From NCBI GenBank assembly GCA_017447165.1, contig JAFSOD010000003.1, positions 36,801-100,800 of the forward strand: a stretch of 64,000 nt of DNA, read 5' to 3'. The notes beneath the pieces are model-generated. The model was not told the DNA's origin, did no database searches, and was given only the letters and a program-made list of their open reading frames with translations. Positions within the stretch are counted from its first letter, which is position 1; each line of letters starts with the position of its first letter. This DNA is from Bacilli bacterium. Its GTDB lineage: Bacteria > Bacillota_I > Bacilli_A > RFN20 > CAG-826. Below, piece after piece: positions 9,570 to 19,316 of the stretch. The translations under genes were made by a program, and so were the position numbers.

Positions 9570-11543
9570 ATGAAAGAAATCGACAAATTATCAGTAGCGA
9601 CAATCAGAAGTTTGTGCATTGATATGATTAACAAGGCCAATTCTGGTCACCCAGGTATGGCGTTAGGTAGCGCCCCTATTATGTACGCGTTATTCAGCAA
9701 ACACTTAGTAGCAGACCCAAAAGATCCAGAATGGATTAACCGTGACCGCTTTGTTTTATCAGCAGGACATGCTTCAAGCCTTCTCTACACCATGCTCCAC
9801 TTAAGTGGATATGAATTAAGTTTAGAAGATTTAAAGAGATTTAGACAAATTGGTTCATTAACTCCGGGTCACCCAGAATATCATTGGACAAAAGGCGTTG
9901 ATGCTACTAGTGGTCCTTTAGGACAAGGTATTGCACAAGCTGTTGGTATGGCTTTAGCGGAAGAGTCAATCGCTGCTAATTACGCTGAAGGCAAAAAGAT
10001 TATGAATCATTACACATATGTGTTATGTGGTGATGGCTGTTTACAAGAAGGTTTATCTCAAGAAGCCATCTCTTTTGCTGGACACCAAAAATTAAATAAA
10101 TTGATTTTATTCTATGACGCTAATCAAGTTACACTTGATGGTGCCTTAGATCTTTCATTCTCTGAAAGTGTGAAAAATAGATTCTTAGCCAGTGAATGGG
10201 AAGTATTAGAAGTTAAAGATGGAAATGATGTTGATGCAATCGACGAAGCTATCAAGAAAGCTAAGACCTCCAAAGAAAAACCAGTGATGATTATGGTTCA
10301 TACCGTTATTGGTTATGGAAGCGCCAAACAAGGAACTTGCAAAGTCCATGGTTCACCTTTAGGTGTGGAAGACGGTAAACACGCGAAAGTCGATGTTTAT
10401 GGTTTTGATCATGAAGACTTCTTTGTTCCTGAAGAAGTTAGAAAACATTTCGAAGAAACATTTGCTGCTCGTGGTGCTAAGGCACATGAAGAATATAAGA
10501 AAGCATTTGAAGCCTATCGTAAAGACCACAAGGCTGAAGCTGATAGATTTGAATCTTTAGCTGGTTTAGATTTATCTAAATACTTACCAGAAGAAATGCC
10601 AGAGTTTGTCGCTGGTAGTTCTACAAGTACACGTGTCGCCAGTGGAAAAGCCTTAAATGATTATATGTTAAGCGTACCAATGCTTGTTGGTGGATCTGCT
10701 GACGTTGCTGGTAGTGTGATGACAAAGCTCAACGGAGGAGTGGATTTTACTCCTGAACACCGTGAAGGCCATAACGTCAACTGGGGTATTAGAGAATTCG
10801 CTATGGGCTGTATGCAAAACGGTATGCTTTTACATGGTGGTATCAGAAGCTATGTTGGCTGCTTTGCTGTTTTCTCAGATTATATGAAACCTGCCATTAG
10901 AATGGCAGCATTATCTCACTTACCAGGTATCTATCTCTTCTCACATGATAGTATCGCTGTTGGTGAAGATGGCCCAACCCATCAACCAATTGAACAATTA
11001 GCGATGTTACGTTCTATTCCAAATGTCAGAGTCCTTAGACCTGCAGATGAAAGAGAAACCTATGCTTGTTGGAGAGAAGCTTTAAGAAGCACTAAAACTC
11101 CAAGCGCCCTCATTTTGTCTAGACAAAATCTTCCTTTATTAGAAGGTAGCAGTGACGAAGGTGTTAAACGTGGTGCTTATATTGTATCTAAAGAAGATAA
11201 GAAAGCTGATTTAGTGTTAATCGCTACTGGTAGTGAAGTTTCTTTAGCTATCGAAGCACAAAAGAAATTATTAGAAAAGAAAATCGATGTTCGTGTTGTT
11301 TCCATGCCTTCATGGGAATTATTTGCCGAACAAGATAAAGAATATAGACGTGAAGTCTTACTCTTACCAAGCGAAAGAAGAGTGTCTGTTGAGATGCTTT
11401 CAACCTTTGGTTGGAGTAAATGGGCCAAGTACCATATGGGCTTAGATGAGTTCGGTGCTAGTGCTCCTGCAAAAGACGTGATTTCTCACTTCAACTTCAC
11501 CTCTGATAGATTAGTGGAACTCTGTGAATCCATTCTCAAATAA
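9570..11543 (+). CDS. tkt: Transketolase
   Basis: A thiamine-diphosphate enzyme that moves two-carbon units between sugar phosphates in the non-oxidative pentose phosphate pathway. The 657-residue product shows NSGHPGMALG (about 23), the TPP-binding motif GDGCLQEG (about 154), GEDGPTHQPIEQL (about 467) and RPADERE (about 490), and is full length. A good Shine-Dalgarno, AAGGAG, precedes the ATG. It supplies pentose phosphates together with deoB downstream and glyceraldehyde-3-phosphate, which dxs uses. Its place between aspS and nusB is not the Bacillus arrangement. Confidence 0.97.
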   Translation: MKEIDKLSVATIRSLCIDMINKANSGHPGMALGSAPIMYALFSKHLVADPKDPEWINRDRFVLSAGHASSLLYTMLHLSGYELSLEDLKRFRQIGSLTPGHPEYHWTKGVDATSGPLGQGIAQAVGMALAEESIAANYAEGKKIMNHYTYVLCGDGCLQEGLSQEAISFAGHQKLNKLILFYDANQVTLDGALDLSFSESVKNRFLASEWEVLEVKDGNDVDAIDEAIKKAKTSKEKPVMIMVHTVIGYGSAKQGTCKVHGSPLGVEDGKHAKVDVYGFDHEDFFVPEEVRKHFEETFAARGAKAHEEYKKAFEAYRKDHKAEADRFESLAGLDLSKYLPEEMPEFVAGSSTSTRVASGKALNDYMLSVPMLVGGSADVAGSVMTKLNGGVDFTPEHREGHNVNWGIREFAMGCMQNGMLLHGGIRSYVGCFAVFSDYMKPAIRMAALSHLPGIYLFSHDSIAVGEDGPTHQPIEQLAMLRSIPNVRVLRPADERETYACWREALRSTKTPSALILSRQNLPLLEGSSDEGVKRGAYIVSKEDKKADLVLIATGSEVSLAIEAQKKLLEKKIDVRVVSMPSWELFAEQDKEYRREVLLLPSERRVSVEMLSTFGWSKWAKYHMGLDEFGASAPAKDVISHFNFTSDRLVELCESILK

Positions 11544-11560
11544 TATTTGGTTAACTCATT

Positions 11561-11980
11561 ATGGAATTTAGTAGAAATCAACAACAATACATAATTATGG
11601 TCTCGATTTATAACGAGCTCACTGATTTTACTTTTGGTGAAAAGCAAGTAAGTCGATCCGCGGAGGACGTTATCGCTAGTTTATGCGAATGCGACATTAA
11701 GGATGTCCCACCATATATTATTGATTCTGTGATGGTTTCTTTATCTAAATATGGAGAGATAAAGTTAGCATATGCTCCATACTTAAAAAAATGGAAATGG
11801 GAAAGACTTCCTTTATTAACCCAAGCCATTTTATTAATGAGTTATACACATTTCTATTTTATAGATAAGGCTGATAAAGCAGTGATTATTAATATCGCCG
11901 TGGAATTAGCAAAAAAATATATCGATGATAAACAAGCGAAGTTTATTAATGCGATATTAGATTCAGGGGTTTTGAAGTAA
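11561..11980 (+). CDS. nusB: Transcription antitermination factor NusB
   Basis: A small all-helical RNA-binding protein that joins NusE (S10) on boxA RNA in rRNA antitermination. The 139-residue product begins with a typical NusB helix (NQQQYIIMVSIYNEL) and ends with the conserved AVIINIAVELAKKYIDDKQAKFINAILD region. Its stop codon overlaps the xseA ATG (TAATG), so it forms an operon with xseA, xseB and dxs, a common low-GC Gram-positive arrangement. The middle is divergent. Confidence 0.88.
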   Translation: MEFSRNQQQYIIMVSIYNELTDFTFGEKQVSRSAEDVIASLCECDIKDVPPYIIDSVMVSLSKYGEIKLAYAPYLKKWKWERLPLLTQAILLMSYTHFYFIDKADKAVIINIAVELAKKYIDDKQAKFINAILDSGVLK

Positions 11981-13119
11981 TGTTTGAAAGCGCTCCTGTT
12001 ATCTTAGTCAGCGATGTTAACTCTTATATCAAGAGTCTTTTGAATAATGATGAGAGACTTAAATATATCCGTGTTAAAGGTGAAATAAGTAACTTCAAGG
12101 CTTATCCAAGCGGACATTTATATTTCTCGCTTAAAGATCAAAATTCCGTTATCAGCGCGGTGATGTTTAATAACTACGCAAAGCGTATTGCCTTTTCTCC
12201 TAAAGATGGAGATGAAGTAATCGTCCTTGCTAGTGTCGACGCTTATATCCCTAGAGGTAGCTATAATCTTAACATCTTTGAAATGGAGGAAGTGGGATTA
12301 GGGCAACAACTCATAGAGTTAGAAAAGCTTAAGAAACAGCTCGCTAGCGAAGGCCTATTTGATGAATCAAGAAAAAGACCAATCAATATCTATCCTAAGG
12401 CCATTGGAGTGATTACCGCTCCTAATGGAGCAGCGGTGAGAGATATCGTTACTAACATCAAAAGAAGATATCCTATCGCTGACATTTATGTCTTCCCTAG
12501 CTTAGTGCAAGGAGAACAAGCTCCTGAAAAACTATTAAAAGCCTTCAATAAGTCTCAAGAATATGACTTAGACACCTTGATTATTGGCCGAGGTGGTGGG
12601 GCTAGTGAAGATCTAAGTGCCTTCAACGACGAAACTTTAGTAAGAGCGGTTGCTAAAAGCAAAATGCCAATTATCGCCGCGGTTGGTCACGAGATTGACA
12701 CCACATTAATCGACTATATAGCCGATAAAAGAGCCTCAACTCCTACTGGAGCAGCAGAACTCGCTACAGTGGATAGAAGAGAGTTAGAGAATTTATTCTC
12801 TCAGTCTAAACTCTTAATGGAGCAAGCCTTATATGACTCCATCGAAGACAAAAAAGAAGAGATTGATGAATTAAAAGAAGAGTTAATCAATTCTTTGAAA
12901 GAATTAGTGAAACATCAATCTGATGAATTAGACAAATATTCTAAGCAATTAGAAATATTAAATCCAAAAGCAGTGTTATCTAGAGGTTATTCCATATCTA
13001 TAGATGAATCTGGAAAACCAATCAAGAACACTAAATCATTAAAACCTGGACATAAAGTCCAGACAATATTAGAAGACGGTAGCTTCGAAAGTGAAGTTAT
13101 CAAAATCCAAGGAGAGTAG
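11980..13119 (+). CDS. xseA: Exodeoxyribonuclease VII large subunit
   Basis: The catalytic subunit of exonuclease VII, which degrades single-stranded DNA. The 379-residue product has an N-terminal OB fold (KGEISNFKAYPSGHLYFSLK, about 35-54) and the XseA core with GVITAPNGAAVRDI (about 140), DTLIIGRGGGASEDLSAFND (about 199) and AVGHEIDTTL (about 232). The C-terminal coiled-coil region is shorter than in E. coli. It starts on the nusB stop and is followed two bases later by xseB. Confidence 0.96.
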   Translation: MFESAPVILVSDVNSYIKSLLNNDERLKYIRVKGEISNFKAYPSGHLYFSLKDQNSVISAVMFNNYAKRIAFSPKDGDEVIVLASVDAYIPRGSYNLNIFEMEEVGLGQQLIELEKLKKQLASEGLFDESRKRPINIYPKAIGVITAPNGAAVRDIVTNIKRRYPIADIYVFPSLVQGEQAPEKLLKAFNKSQEYDLDTLIIGRGGGASEDLSAFNDETLVRAVAKSKMPIIAAVGHEIDTTLIDYIADKRASTPTGAAELATVDRRELENLFSQSKLLMEQALYDSIEDKKEEIDELKEELINSLKELVKHQSDELDKYSKQLEILNPKAVLSRGYSISIDESGKPIKNTKSLKPGHKVQTILEDGSFESEVIKIQGE

Positions 13120-13121
13120 TT

Positions 13122-13316
13122 ATGGCGCAAGAAGTGAACTTTGAAAAAGAACTAAATCGATTAAAAGAGATTGTTTCTTTAATCCAACAAAAAGAACTCT
13201 CTTTAGATGAAAGTTTAAAGCTTTATGAAGAAGGCAATAAAATTGTCAAACTTCTTAACGAAGAATTAAAGAAAGCCGAAGAAAAAGTTGAAAAGATTAT
13301 TGAAGTAGAAAAATAA
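13122..13316 (+). CDS. xseB: Exodeoxyribonuclease VII small subunit
   Basis: The 64-residue small subunit is recognisable by FEKELNRLKEIVSLIQQKEL and SLDESLKLYEEGNKI, two helices that pack on the XseA coiled coil. It has a Shine-Dalgarno (GGAG) within the end of xseA and is followed by dxs two bases after its stop. The ispA gene that usually lies between xseB and dxs is missing. Confidence 0.95.
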   Translation: MAQEVNFEKELNRLKEIVSLIQQKELSLDESLKLYEEGNKIVKLLNEELKKAEEKVEKIIEVEK

Positions 13317-13318
13317 AC

Positions 13319-15169
13319 ATGGCCAAAGAAATCAAACACGTTGACTTGAAAGCAATTACTGGTCCAGAGTTTCTTAATGAATTAAGTTACAAAGAGCTAG
13401 ATGTTTTAAGTGATGACATAAAAGATTATATCTTAGATATAACCAGCAAAAATGGTGGTCATCTATCTGCAAATTTAGGCACCATCGACGCCACAATTGC
13501 TTTATGTCGTACTTTTGATTTCAAAAAAGACAAAATCATCTTTGATGTTGGTCATCAATGTTATACCTATAAGTTACTTACAGGCCGTCAACTCGACACT
13601 TTAAGACAAAAAGACGGTATTAGCGGCTTCCAAAAGATGGATGAATCGCCTTATGATCATTTTGAAGCTGGTCACTCCTCTACGAGCATTAGTGCCGCTA
13701 CTGGTATGGCCTTTGCCCGTGATCTCAAAGGCGAGAAATACGATATTGTCGCTTTTATTGGTGATTCCTCTATTCAAAACGGCTTAGCATTTGAAGGATT
13801 AAATAATTTAACCCAATCAAATCACAAAGTGATTGTAGTGCTTAACGATAACGGCATGTCTATCTCTCAACCAGTTGGAGGATTATCTAAAGCCTTTAGA
13901 AAAATGTCTGGATCCTCATTCTATATTAAGAGTAAGAATGCCTTTAGAAAATTCTTCTTCTTAACGAGATTTGGAAAATGGATGTGGGTGAAATTCACTA
14001 AGGTGAAAAACTGGTTTAAGCGCAAAGTTATTGGCTTTAACTTATTTGACACAATGGGCTTTAATTATATCGGACCAGTGGATGGGCACTATATTAGACA
14101 CGTAGAAAAAGCCCTCAAGCAAGCCAAAAAAACTATTAAACCTGTCATTGTTCATATCAAAACCATTAAAGGAAAAGGCTATCAATACGCTGAAGATGAT
14201 ATGGAAGGTTCATGGCATGGTGTTTCTAAATTTGATGTTGCTACTGGTGAGATTAAAACTAAAGACGCAGTGGTCTCTTGGAGTGAGCAATATAAATTCT
14301 TATTAAAGAATGAGATGGCTAATAATAAAGATATTGTTACTGTTGTTCCTGCTACTGAACACGGCTCAGATTTAGATTCGTTATTTACCGAATTCCCAAA
14401 TAGAACTATTGATGTCGGTATTGCCGAAGAGCACGCCTTTACTTTAGCAGGTGGCTTAGCTAGTAGTGGTATTCATCCAGTAATCTCAATTTATTCCACC
14501 TTCTTACAAAGAGGCTATGATGAATTATCTCATGATGTCGCTAGAATGAATTTCAACTGCACAATTTTAATTGATCGTGCTGGACTCGTAGGAAATGATG
14601 GGGAAACTCATCAAGGCATTTATGATGAAGCTTTCTTATATACAATTCCTAATGTCACAATCGCTATGGCTAGTAGAAGCAACGAAGCTCTTTCAATAAT
14701 GAAAGAATCGCTTTGTAAACACGGTCCATTTGCGATTAGATATCCTCGTGAATTCTTCTCAGTACAAACTGAAGGAGTGAAAAAGATTCCTTATGGAACT
14801 TGGAAAGTAGAATTAGAGGCAAAAACTAAAGATGTTGCGATTGTTTCAGTTGGTCCAATTACTGTAGATCTTAAAAAGAAACTACAAGAATTAGACAAAG
14901 ACGTCACTTTATATAATGCAATTTATCTTAGACCAATGGATGAAAATAAAGTGTTAGAACTTCTTAACTATAAGAAGGTCATTATTTATAATGCTTACGC
15001 GACTAAAGAAGGCTTTGCTAACGCGTTAGAAAGTAAATTAATGAGCCTTGGCTTTAAAGGAAAGGTCGTTGTTAAGACTGTTCCAACGGAGTTTGTTAAA
15101 CAAGCCACAATCGATGAACAAAGAGAATTATTCGGTATCAAAATCGATAATATTATCGATTTGCTATAA
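13319..15169 (+). CDS. dxs: 1-deoxy-D-xylulose-5-phosphate synthase
   Basis: The first enzyme of the MEP isoprenoid pathway condenses pyruvate and glyceraldehyde-3-phosphate, using thiamine diphosphate. The 616-residue product has GGHLSANLG (about 47), FDVGHQCYTYK (about 76), the TPP motif GDSSIQNGLAFEGLNN (about 148), DVGIAEEHAFTLAGG (about 364) and DRAGLVGNDGETHQG (about 420). It is full length and is the last gene of the nusB-xseA-xseB-dxs operon. IspG and IspH of the same pathway are encoded at 35.4 and 37.4 kb. Confidence 0.96.
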   Translation: MAKEIKHVDLKAITGPEFLNELSYKELDVLSDDIKDYILDITSKNGGHLSANLGTIDATIALCRTFDFKKDKIIFDVGHQCYTYKLLTGRQLDTLRQKDGISGFQKMDESPYDHFEAGHSSTSISAATGMAFARDLKGEKYDIVAFIGDSSIQNGLAFEGLNNLTQSNHKVIVVLNDNGMSISQPVGGLSKAFRKMSGSSFYIKSKNAFRKFFFLTRFGKWMWVKFTKVKNWFKRKVIGFNLFDTMGFNYIGPVDGHYIRHVEKALKQAKKTIKPVIVHIKTIKGKGYQYAEDDMEGSWHGVSKFDVATGEIKTKDAVVSWSEQYKFLLKNEMANNKDIVTVVPATEHGSDLDSLFTEFPNRTIDVGIAEEHAFTLAGGLASSGIHPVISIYSTFLQRGYDELSHDVARMNFNCTILIDRAGLVGNDGETHQGIYDEAFLYTIPNVTIAMASRSNEALSIMKESLCKHGPFAIRYPREFFSVQTEGVKKIPYGTWKVELEAKTKDVAIVSVGPITVDLKKKLQELDKDVTLYNAIYLRPMDENKVLELLNYKKVIIYNAYATKEGFANALESKLMSLGFKGKVVVKTVPTEFVKQATIDEQRELFGIKIDNIIDLL

Positions 15170-15176
15170 CTTTTAG

Positions 15177-15211
15177 TTAACATAATAAATTAATGCATTT
15201 ATAATGGAAAT
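15177..15211 (+). promoter_or_regulatory. Leaderless promoter of dinB
   Basis: TTAACA at 15177-15182, a 17-base spacer and a perfect TATAAT at 15200-15205 end 6 bases before the dinB ATG at 15212. Start-site selection about 7 bases after the -10 would place the 5' end on the start codon. No Shine-Dalgarno sequence is present. Confidence 0.7.
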
Positions 15212-16396
15212 ATGGCTAGAGTAATTGTCCATATTGACTTAAATGCTTTTTTTGTAAGAGCGGAAGAAATTAGAGACCCTTCTTTAGAAAATAAACCAGT
15301 GGCTATCGGTCACTTAGGTCGAGGAGGAGTTGTTTCTACTTGCTCTTATGAAGCGAGAAAATACGGTGTTAGCAGTGCGATGCCGATGAATAAGGCAGTC
15401 AAACTTTGTCCTAATTTAATCATTGTTCCACCTGATTATCGTTTTTATATTACTTTATCACATCAATTCAAAAACTATATTCGAAGCATTACCCCAAAAG
15501 TAGAATCTGCATCTATAGATGAGTTATTCGCGGATTTCACCGATGTTGTTAAAGGTAAGAAAAATGTTGTCACGTACTTTAAGTCTATTCAATTAGAGTT
15601 ATTTAAAAGAACCGGTCTTAAATGTTCTATTGGAGTGGGGCCTACGAGATTTTTAGCGAAAATGGGTAGTGACTATCAAAAACCAATGGGTATCACCATT
15701 ATTAGAAGAAAAGATATCAAAAATATCTTATATCCACTTCCTATTAAAGATATGTTTGGTGTTGGTAAAAAAACCGCACCTAGATTAGAACATATGGGAG
15801 TAAAGACTATTGGTGATTTAGCCAATAGATTAAACAGTGATGACGAGGCAACTTTAAGATTATTAGGTAAATTTGCCGAAGAGTTAAAACTCTGGGTTAA
15901 CGGTTATGGATCAGATGAAATCTATATGGAATATGACAATCCAAAATCTATTGGCAACTCAACCACTTTAAAAAGTGACACGAATCAATTTGAAATCATT
16001 AAACAAACATACGCCATGTTAGCGGAAGAAGTATCAATGCGCGCTAAAAAAGATTCTATGGTGGGCAATACCATTCAAATCATGGTGAAAGACACTAACT
16101 ATCAGGCGCGTAATAAATCCGCAACATTAGATAAACTCACTAACGATAGCAAGGATATTTTAAATATGGCCTTAAAGCTATATGAACGTAATTTCTTAGA
16201 TTTAACCGTAAGAGCAGTGGGTGTCACACTTCAAAACCTTGTCAGTATTAAAGATTCTTCCATTCAAATGACGTTTTTTGACTACGAGAGACACGAAGAG
16301 GAGAATCGCACTAAATTAATCATCAATGATTTAAATCGTCGCTTAAAAGGAGCGAATTTGAAAAGGGCGAGTGAACTAAAAAATGGAAATAAATGA
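15212..16396 (+). CDS. dinB: DNA polymerase IV (Y family)
   Basis: An error-prone translesion polymerase. The 394-residue product has HIDLNAFFVRAEE (6-18, with the first catalytic Asp and the steric-gate region), CSYEARKYGVSSAMP (about 47) and SIDELFADFTD (about 99, catalytic Asp and Glu). A little-finger domain (about 235-345) follows. There is no Shine-Dalgarno; a promoter with its -10 six bases before the ATG suggests leaderless translation. It overlaps xerD by 14 bases. No LexA box was noticed. Confidence 0.93.
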   Translation: MARVIVHIDLNAFFVRAEEIRDPSLENKPVAIGHLGRGGVVSTCSYEARKYGVSSAMPMNKAVKLCPNLIIVPPDYRFYITLSHQFKNYIRSITPKVESASIDELFADFTDVVKGKKNVVTYFKSIQLELFKRTGLKCSIGVGPTRFLAKMGSDYQKPMGITIIRRKDIKNILYPLPIKDMFGVGKKTAPRLEHMGVKTIGDLANRLNSDDEATLRLLGKFAEELKLWVNGYGSDEIYMEYDNPKSIGNSTTLKSDTNQFEIIKQTYAMLAEEVSMRAKKDSMVGNTIQIMVKDTNYQARNKSATLDKLTNDSKDILNMALKLYERNFLDLTVRAVGVTLQNLVSIKDSSIQMTFFDYERHEEENRTKLIINDLNRRLKGANLKRASELKNGNK

Positions 16397-17267
16397 TGCA
16401 GTAAATCAATTTGCCCAATATCTATTAGTGGAAAAAGGCTTATCTAATAAAACCGTAGAAGCTTATATCACTGATTTAAAGTTGTTTTTTAGATTCTATA
16501 AAGACAAAAAAGACACGAGTGATTTGGGTCCATATGATTTGAACTCTTTTATGATTTATGAAATGAGCTCTGGAGAAATTAAAGCTCCAACGGTTATTAG
16601 AAGAGCGTCTTCTATTAAACATTTCTACTCTTTCTTAAAGAAAGATGGGCTTTATAATGACGAATTGCCTGATATAGAAAAGCCTAAAAAGGAAAAAATC
16701 CTCCCAACATATTTGTCGGTAGAAGAAGTCGAGATGCTTTTGAACGCTCCTAATATGAAATCTTTAAGCGGAATTAGAGATAAAGCCATGCTTGAGTTAA
16801 TGTACGCAAGCGGACTACGTGTTTCTGAACTTTTAGGTTTAGAAAAGGCTAACATCAATTTAAAAAAAGGCATAGTAATCGTTTTTGGCAAAGGGGCTAA
16901 AGAAAGAAAAGTTCCAATGGGAGACTTTGCTTTAGAGTATGTGGTGAAATATATCAACCAAGTTAGAGGCAAATTCCACGGAGCGGATTCCAAATATCTT
17001 TTCTTAAATAGAAAAGGTAAGCCGTTAAGTAGAATTTATTTCTTTAAACAAATTAGAAAATACGCAGCGGAAGTAGGTATTCAAAAAGAAATCTCTCCAC
17101 ATACATTAAGACATTGCTTTGCCACGCACCTATTAGAAGGTGGGGCACAGCTAAGAACTGTTCAAGAAATGTTAGGGCACGCTAATATTGCTACCACACA
17201 AATTTATACGCATGTATCTAGAGAAAGAATTATTAGTGCATATGATTTGTTTATTAACAAAAAATAA
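16383..17267 (+). CDS. xerD: Tyrosine recombinase XerC/XerD type
   Basis: A site-specific recombinase of the kind that resolves chromosome dimers at dif. The 294-residue product has an N-terminal SAM-like core-binding domain (about 1-88) and a catalytic domain with the Arg of YASGLRVSELLG (about 145), HTLRHCFATHL (about 239, HxxR), LGHANIATTQ and the nucleophile Tyr in IYTHV (about 275). Length and context in a housekeeping operon favour a Xer protein over a mobile integrase; XerC versus XerD cannot be settled from this sequence. The start lies inside the end of dinB. Confidence 0.9.
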   Translation: MEINDAVNQFAQYLLVEKGLSNKTVEAYITDLKLFFRFYKDKKDTSDLGPYDLNSFMIYEMSSGEIKAPTVIRRASSIKHFYSFLKKDGLYNDELPDIEKPKKEKILPTYLSVEEVEMLLNAPNMKSLSGIRDKAMLELMYASGLRVSELLGLEKANINLKKGIVIVFGKGAKERKVPMGDFALEYVVKYINQVRGKFHGADSKYLFLNRKGKPLSRIYFFKQIRKYAAEVGIQKEISPHTLRHCFATHLLEGGAQLRTVQEMLGHANIATTQIYTHVSRERIISAYDLFINKK

Positions 17268-17295
17268 GATATTATAATTTCGAGGTAAGAAACAT

Positions 17296-18513
17296 ATGTC
17301 ATATCCTTATAAAAGAATTTTTGTAATCGTCGCGGACTCGGCTGGCGTCGGTTATGAACCAGATGCCGACAAGTTTTTTAATGCTGGTCATAGTGACTGG
17401 GGCAGTAACACCTTTGGACATATCGCTGAGAAGATGCCAAACGGCTTGCATATCCCAAATATGGAAGCGATGGGTATTGCTGATTTAACTGAAGTTAAAG
17501 GTACTAAAAAAGTCGCTCACCCACACGCATTTGCCGCTCGTAGTAGAGAAGTCTCTAACGGTAAAGACACCATGACTGGTCACTGGGAAATGATGGGTAT
17601 TTATACTAAAGAACCATTCAAAACATTTACTGATACCGGATTCCCAAAAGAATTAATGGATGAACTTGAAAGAAGAACCGGACATAAATTAATTGGTAAC
17701 TGCGCTGCAAGTGGAACCGAGATTATTAAAGAATTAGGCGAAGAACAAATAAGAGACAATTCTCTTATCGTCTATACATCTAGTGATTCTGTATTACAAA
17801 TCGCTGCTAGTGAAGAAGTTACTGGATTAGAAGAGCTATATAGATGCTGCGAAATCGCTAGAGAAATCTGTATGAAACCAGAATGGATGGTGGGTAGAGT
17901 AATTGCCCGTCCATATGTTGGTAAGACTCCTGACACATTCAAAAGAACATCAAATAGACACGACTTGGCCTTGAGGCCAACTCACCCAACAGTTATGAAT
18001 GTTATGCAAGATAACGGCTTCATGACTAGCTGTGTTGGTAAGATTGGCGACATCTTTGATGGATATGGTGTTGGTAAGACCCAAAAGACCGTTTCTAATG
18101 AAGATGGTATGGACAAGACCATCGACGAATTATTAAATCATGATTTCACCGGTATGTGCTTCGTGAACTTAGTAGAATTCGATAGTGAATACGGTCATAG
18201 AAGAGACCCAATTGGCTATGGCGAAGCTCTTGAAAGATTCGATAAACGTGTTGGAGAATTTATCTCCAAGATGAGAGAAGATGATTTATTAATCATCACT
18301 GCAGACCACGGTAACGATCCAACTTGGCCAGGAACCGATCACACTAGAGAAAAAATTCCTCTACTCATGTACTCACCAAGCATTAAAAATGGTAGATACT
18401 TAGAAGAAAGAGAATGCTTCGGAGATATCGGAGCGACAATCTTAGAAAACTTTGGTCTTAAGATGCCTTCTGATTTAGTTGGCAAACCAATGATGGAAGT
18501 TCTTAAAAAATAA
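17296..18513 (+). CDS. deoB: Phosphopentomutase
   Basis: This enzyme interconverts ribose- (or deoxyribose-) 1-phosphate and 5-phosphate in nucleoside salvage. The 405-residue product belongs to the alkaline phosphatase superfamily: DSAGVGYEPDAD (13-24), the catalytic Thr region KDTMTGHWEMMG (about 91-102), and metal ligands in EFDSEYGHRRDP and ITADHGNDPTWPGTDHTRE (about 334). The Shine-Dalgarno is GAGGTAAG, 6 bases before the ATG. A two-way terminator follows. Together with Cdd (45.9 kb) it suggests active nucleoside salvage. Confidence 0.96.
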   Translation: MSYPYKRIFVIVADSAGVGYEPDADKFFNAGHSDWGSNTFGHIAEKMPNGLHIPNMEAMGIADLTEVKGTKKVAHPHAFAARSREVSNGKDTMTGHWEMMGIYTKEPFKTFTDTGFPKELMDELERRTGHKLIGNCAASGTEIIKELGEEQIRDNSLIVYTSSDSVLQIAASEEVTGLEELYRCCEIAREICMKPEWMVGRVIARPYVGKTPDTFKRTSNRHDLALRPTHPTVMNVMQDNGFMTSCVGKIGDIFDGYGVGKTQKTVSNEDGMDKTIDELLNHDFTGMCFVNLVEFDSEYGHRRDPIGYGEALERFDKRVGEFISKMREDDLLIITADHGNDPTWPGTDHTREKIPLLMYSPSIKNGRYLEERECFGDIGATILENFGLKMPSDLVGKPMMEVLKK

Positions 18514-18521
18514 CAATTAAA

Positions 18522-18558
18522 AAATATTCCAGATGATTAATTCTCGTCTGGATTTTTT
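18522..18558. terminator. Bidirectional terminator between deoB and permease
   Basis: CCAGATG pairs with CGTCTGG around a 9-base loop. A T-run follows on the plus strand and an A-run precedes it, so it can end both convergent transcripts. It overlaps the last codons of the minus-strand permease gene. Confidence 0.82.
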
Positions 18559-19316
18559 ATATGTAAAGCGCGTTTTAAGATAAACACTAATAAAGAAACA
18601 ATAAGCATTATTAATATAGCAATAAAGGCGTATGCGAAAGTGGATATTAAGCCATCAGTTTGGTTAGCAAACTCAACGGCGATTGCTCTACCTAAACCAT
18701 ATGATTGGCTTGTAGATGTTAGAGTCTCCGCCATAATCTCTATCTTAAAAGATAGAGCAAAGCTAGTGGTTAATCCAACAGCGATATAAGGCATGCTTAA
18801 AGGTAATTTAATTTTAAAGTTTTTTTGTAAATAACTATTGCCATCAAGTTTCATTGCCATTAAAACTTGCTTATCAATATGTTGATATCCACTGACAGTG
18901 GCTTCATAAACCATTGGAAAGACAATAACACCAACAACATAAGGAGAGGCATTATCAAATCCTGCTAAATGCAATATTAAGAACACAATTGCCGCAGTAG
19001 GTATGCTTCTTAAAGCAATCATTGTTGGATTAAAAACATGCTTAAGTTTGAGATGATTGCCAACGATCATTCCAATAAAAATAGCAACAATAGAGGCTAC
19101 TCCAAAACCGATTAACATGCGGTATAAAGAACCCCATATACATTTATATAGATAAGCATCTCCAAATAATTCAAATGATCTTTTAATCGTGGTAAATGGA
19201 TCAGGAAAAACGTAAATGCTTTTACCTGCTAATATAAATATTAGATACCACAGTAAAAAGAATAGAATAACTCCAAGAAAAGTTAGAAAATATCGATTAG
19301 TAATATACTTCTTCAT
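18537..19316 (-). CDS. ABC transporter permease (SsuC/TauC/ThiX-like)
   Basis: A BPD-type inner-membrane permease of 259 residues with six predicted membrane segments. The EAA loop region is around EATVSGYQHIDKQVLMAMKLDG (about 134-155), here with SGYQHIDKQ in place of the usual consensus. It resembles permeases for sulfonates, nitrate or thiamine precursors; the substrate cannot be read. Its start overlaps the end of the binding-protein gene by 20 bases, so the two are one unit. No ATPase gene lies beside it. The terminator overlaps the last codons. Confidence 0.85.
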   Translation of the reverse strand: MKKYITNRYFLTFLGVILFFLLWYLIFILAGKSIYVFPDPFTTIKRSFELFGDAYLYKCIWGSLYRMLIGFGVASIVAIFIGMIVGNHLKLKHVFNPTMIALRSIPTAAIVFLILHLAGFDNASPYVVGVIVFPMVYEATVSGYQHIDKQVLMAMKLDGNSYLQKNFKIKLPLSMPYIAVGLTTSFALSFKIEIMAETLTSTSQSYGLGRAIAVEFANQTDGLISTFAYAFIAILIMLIVSLLVFILKRALHIKNPDEN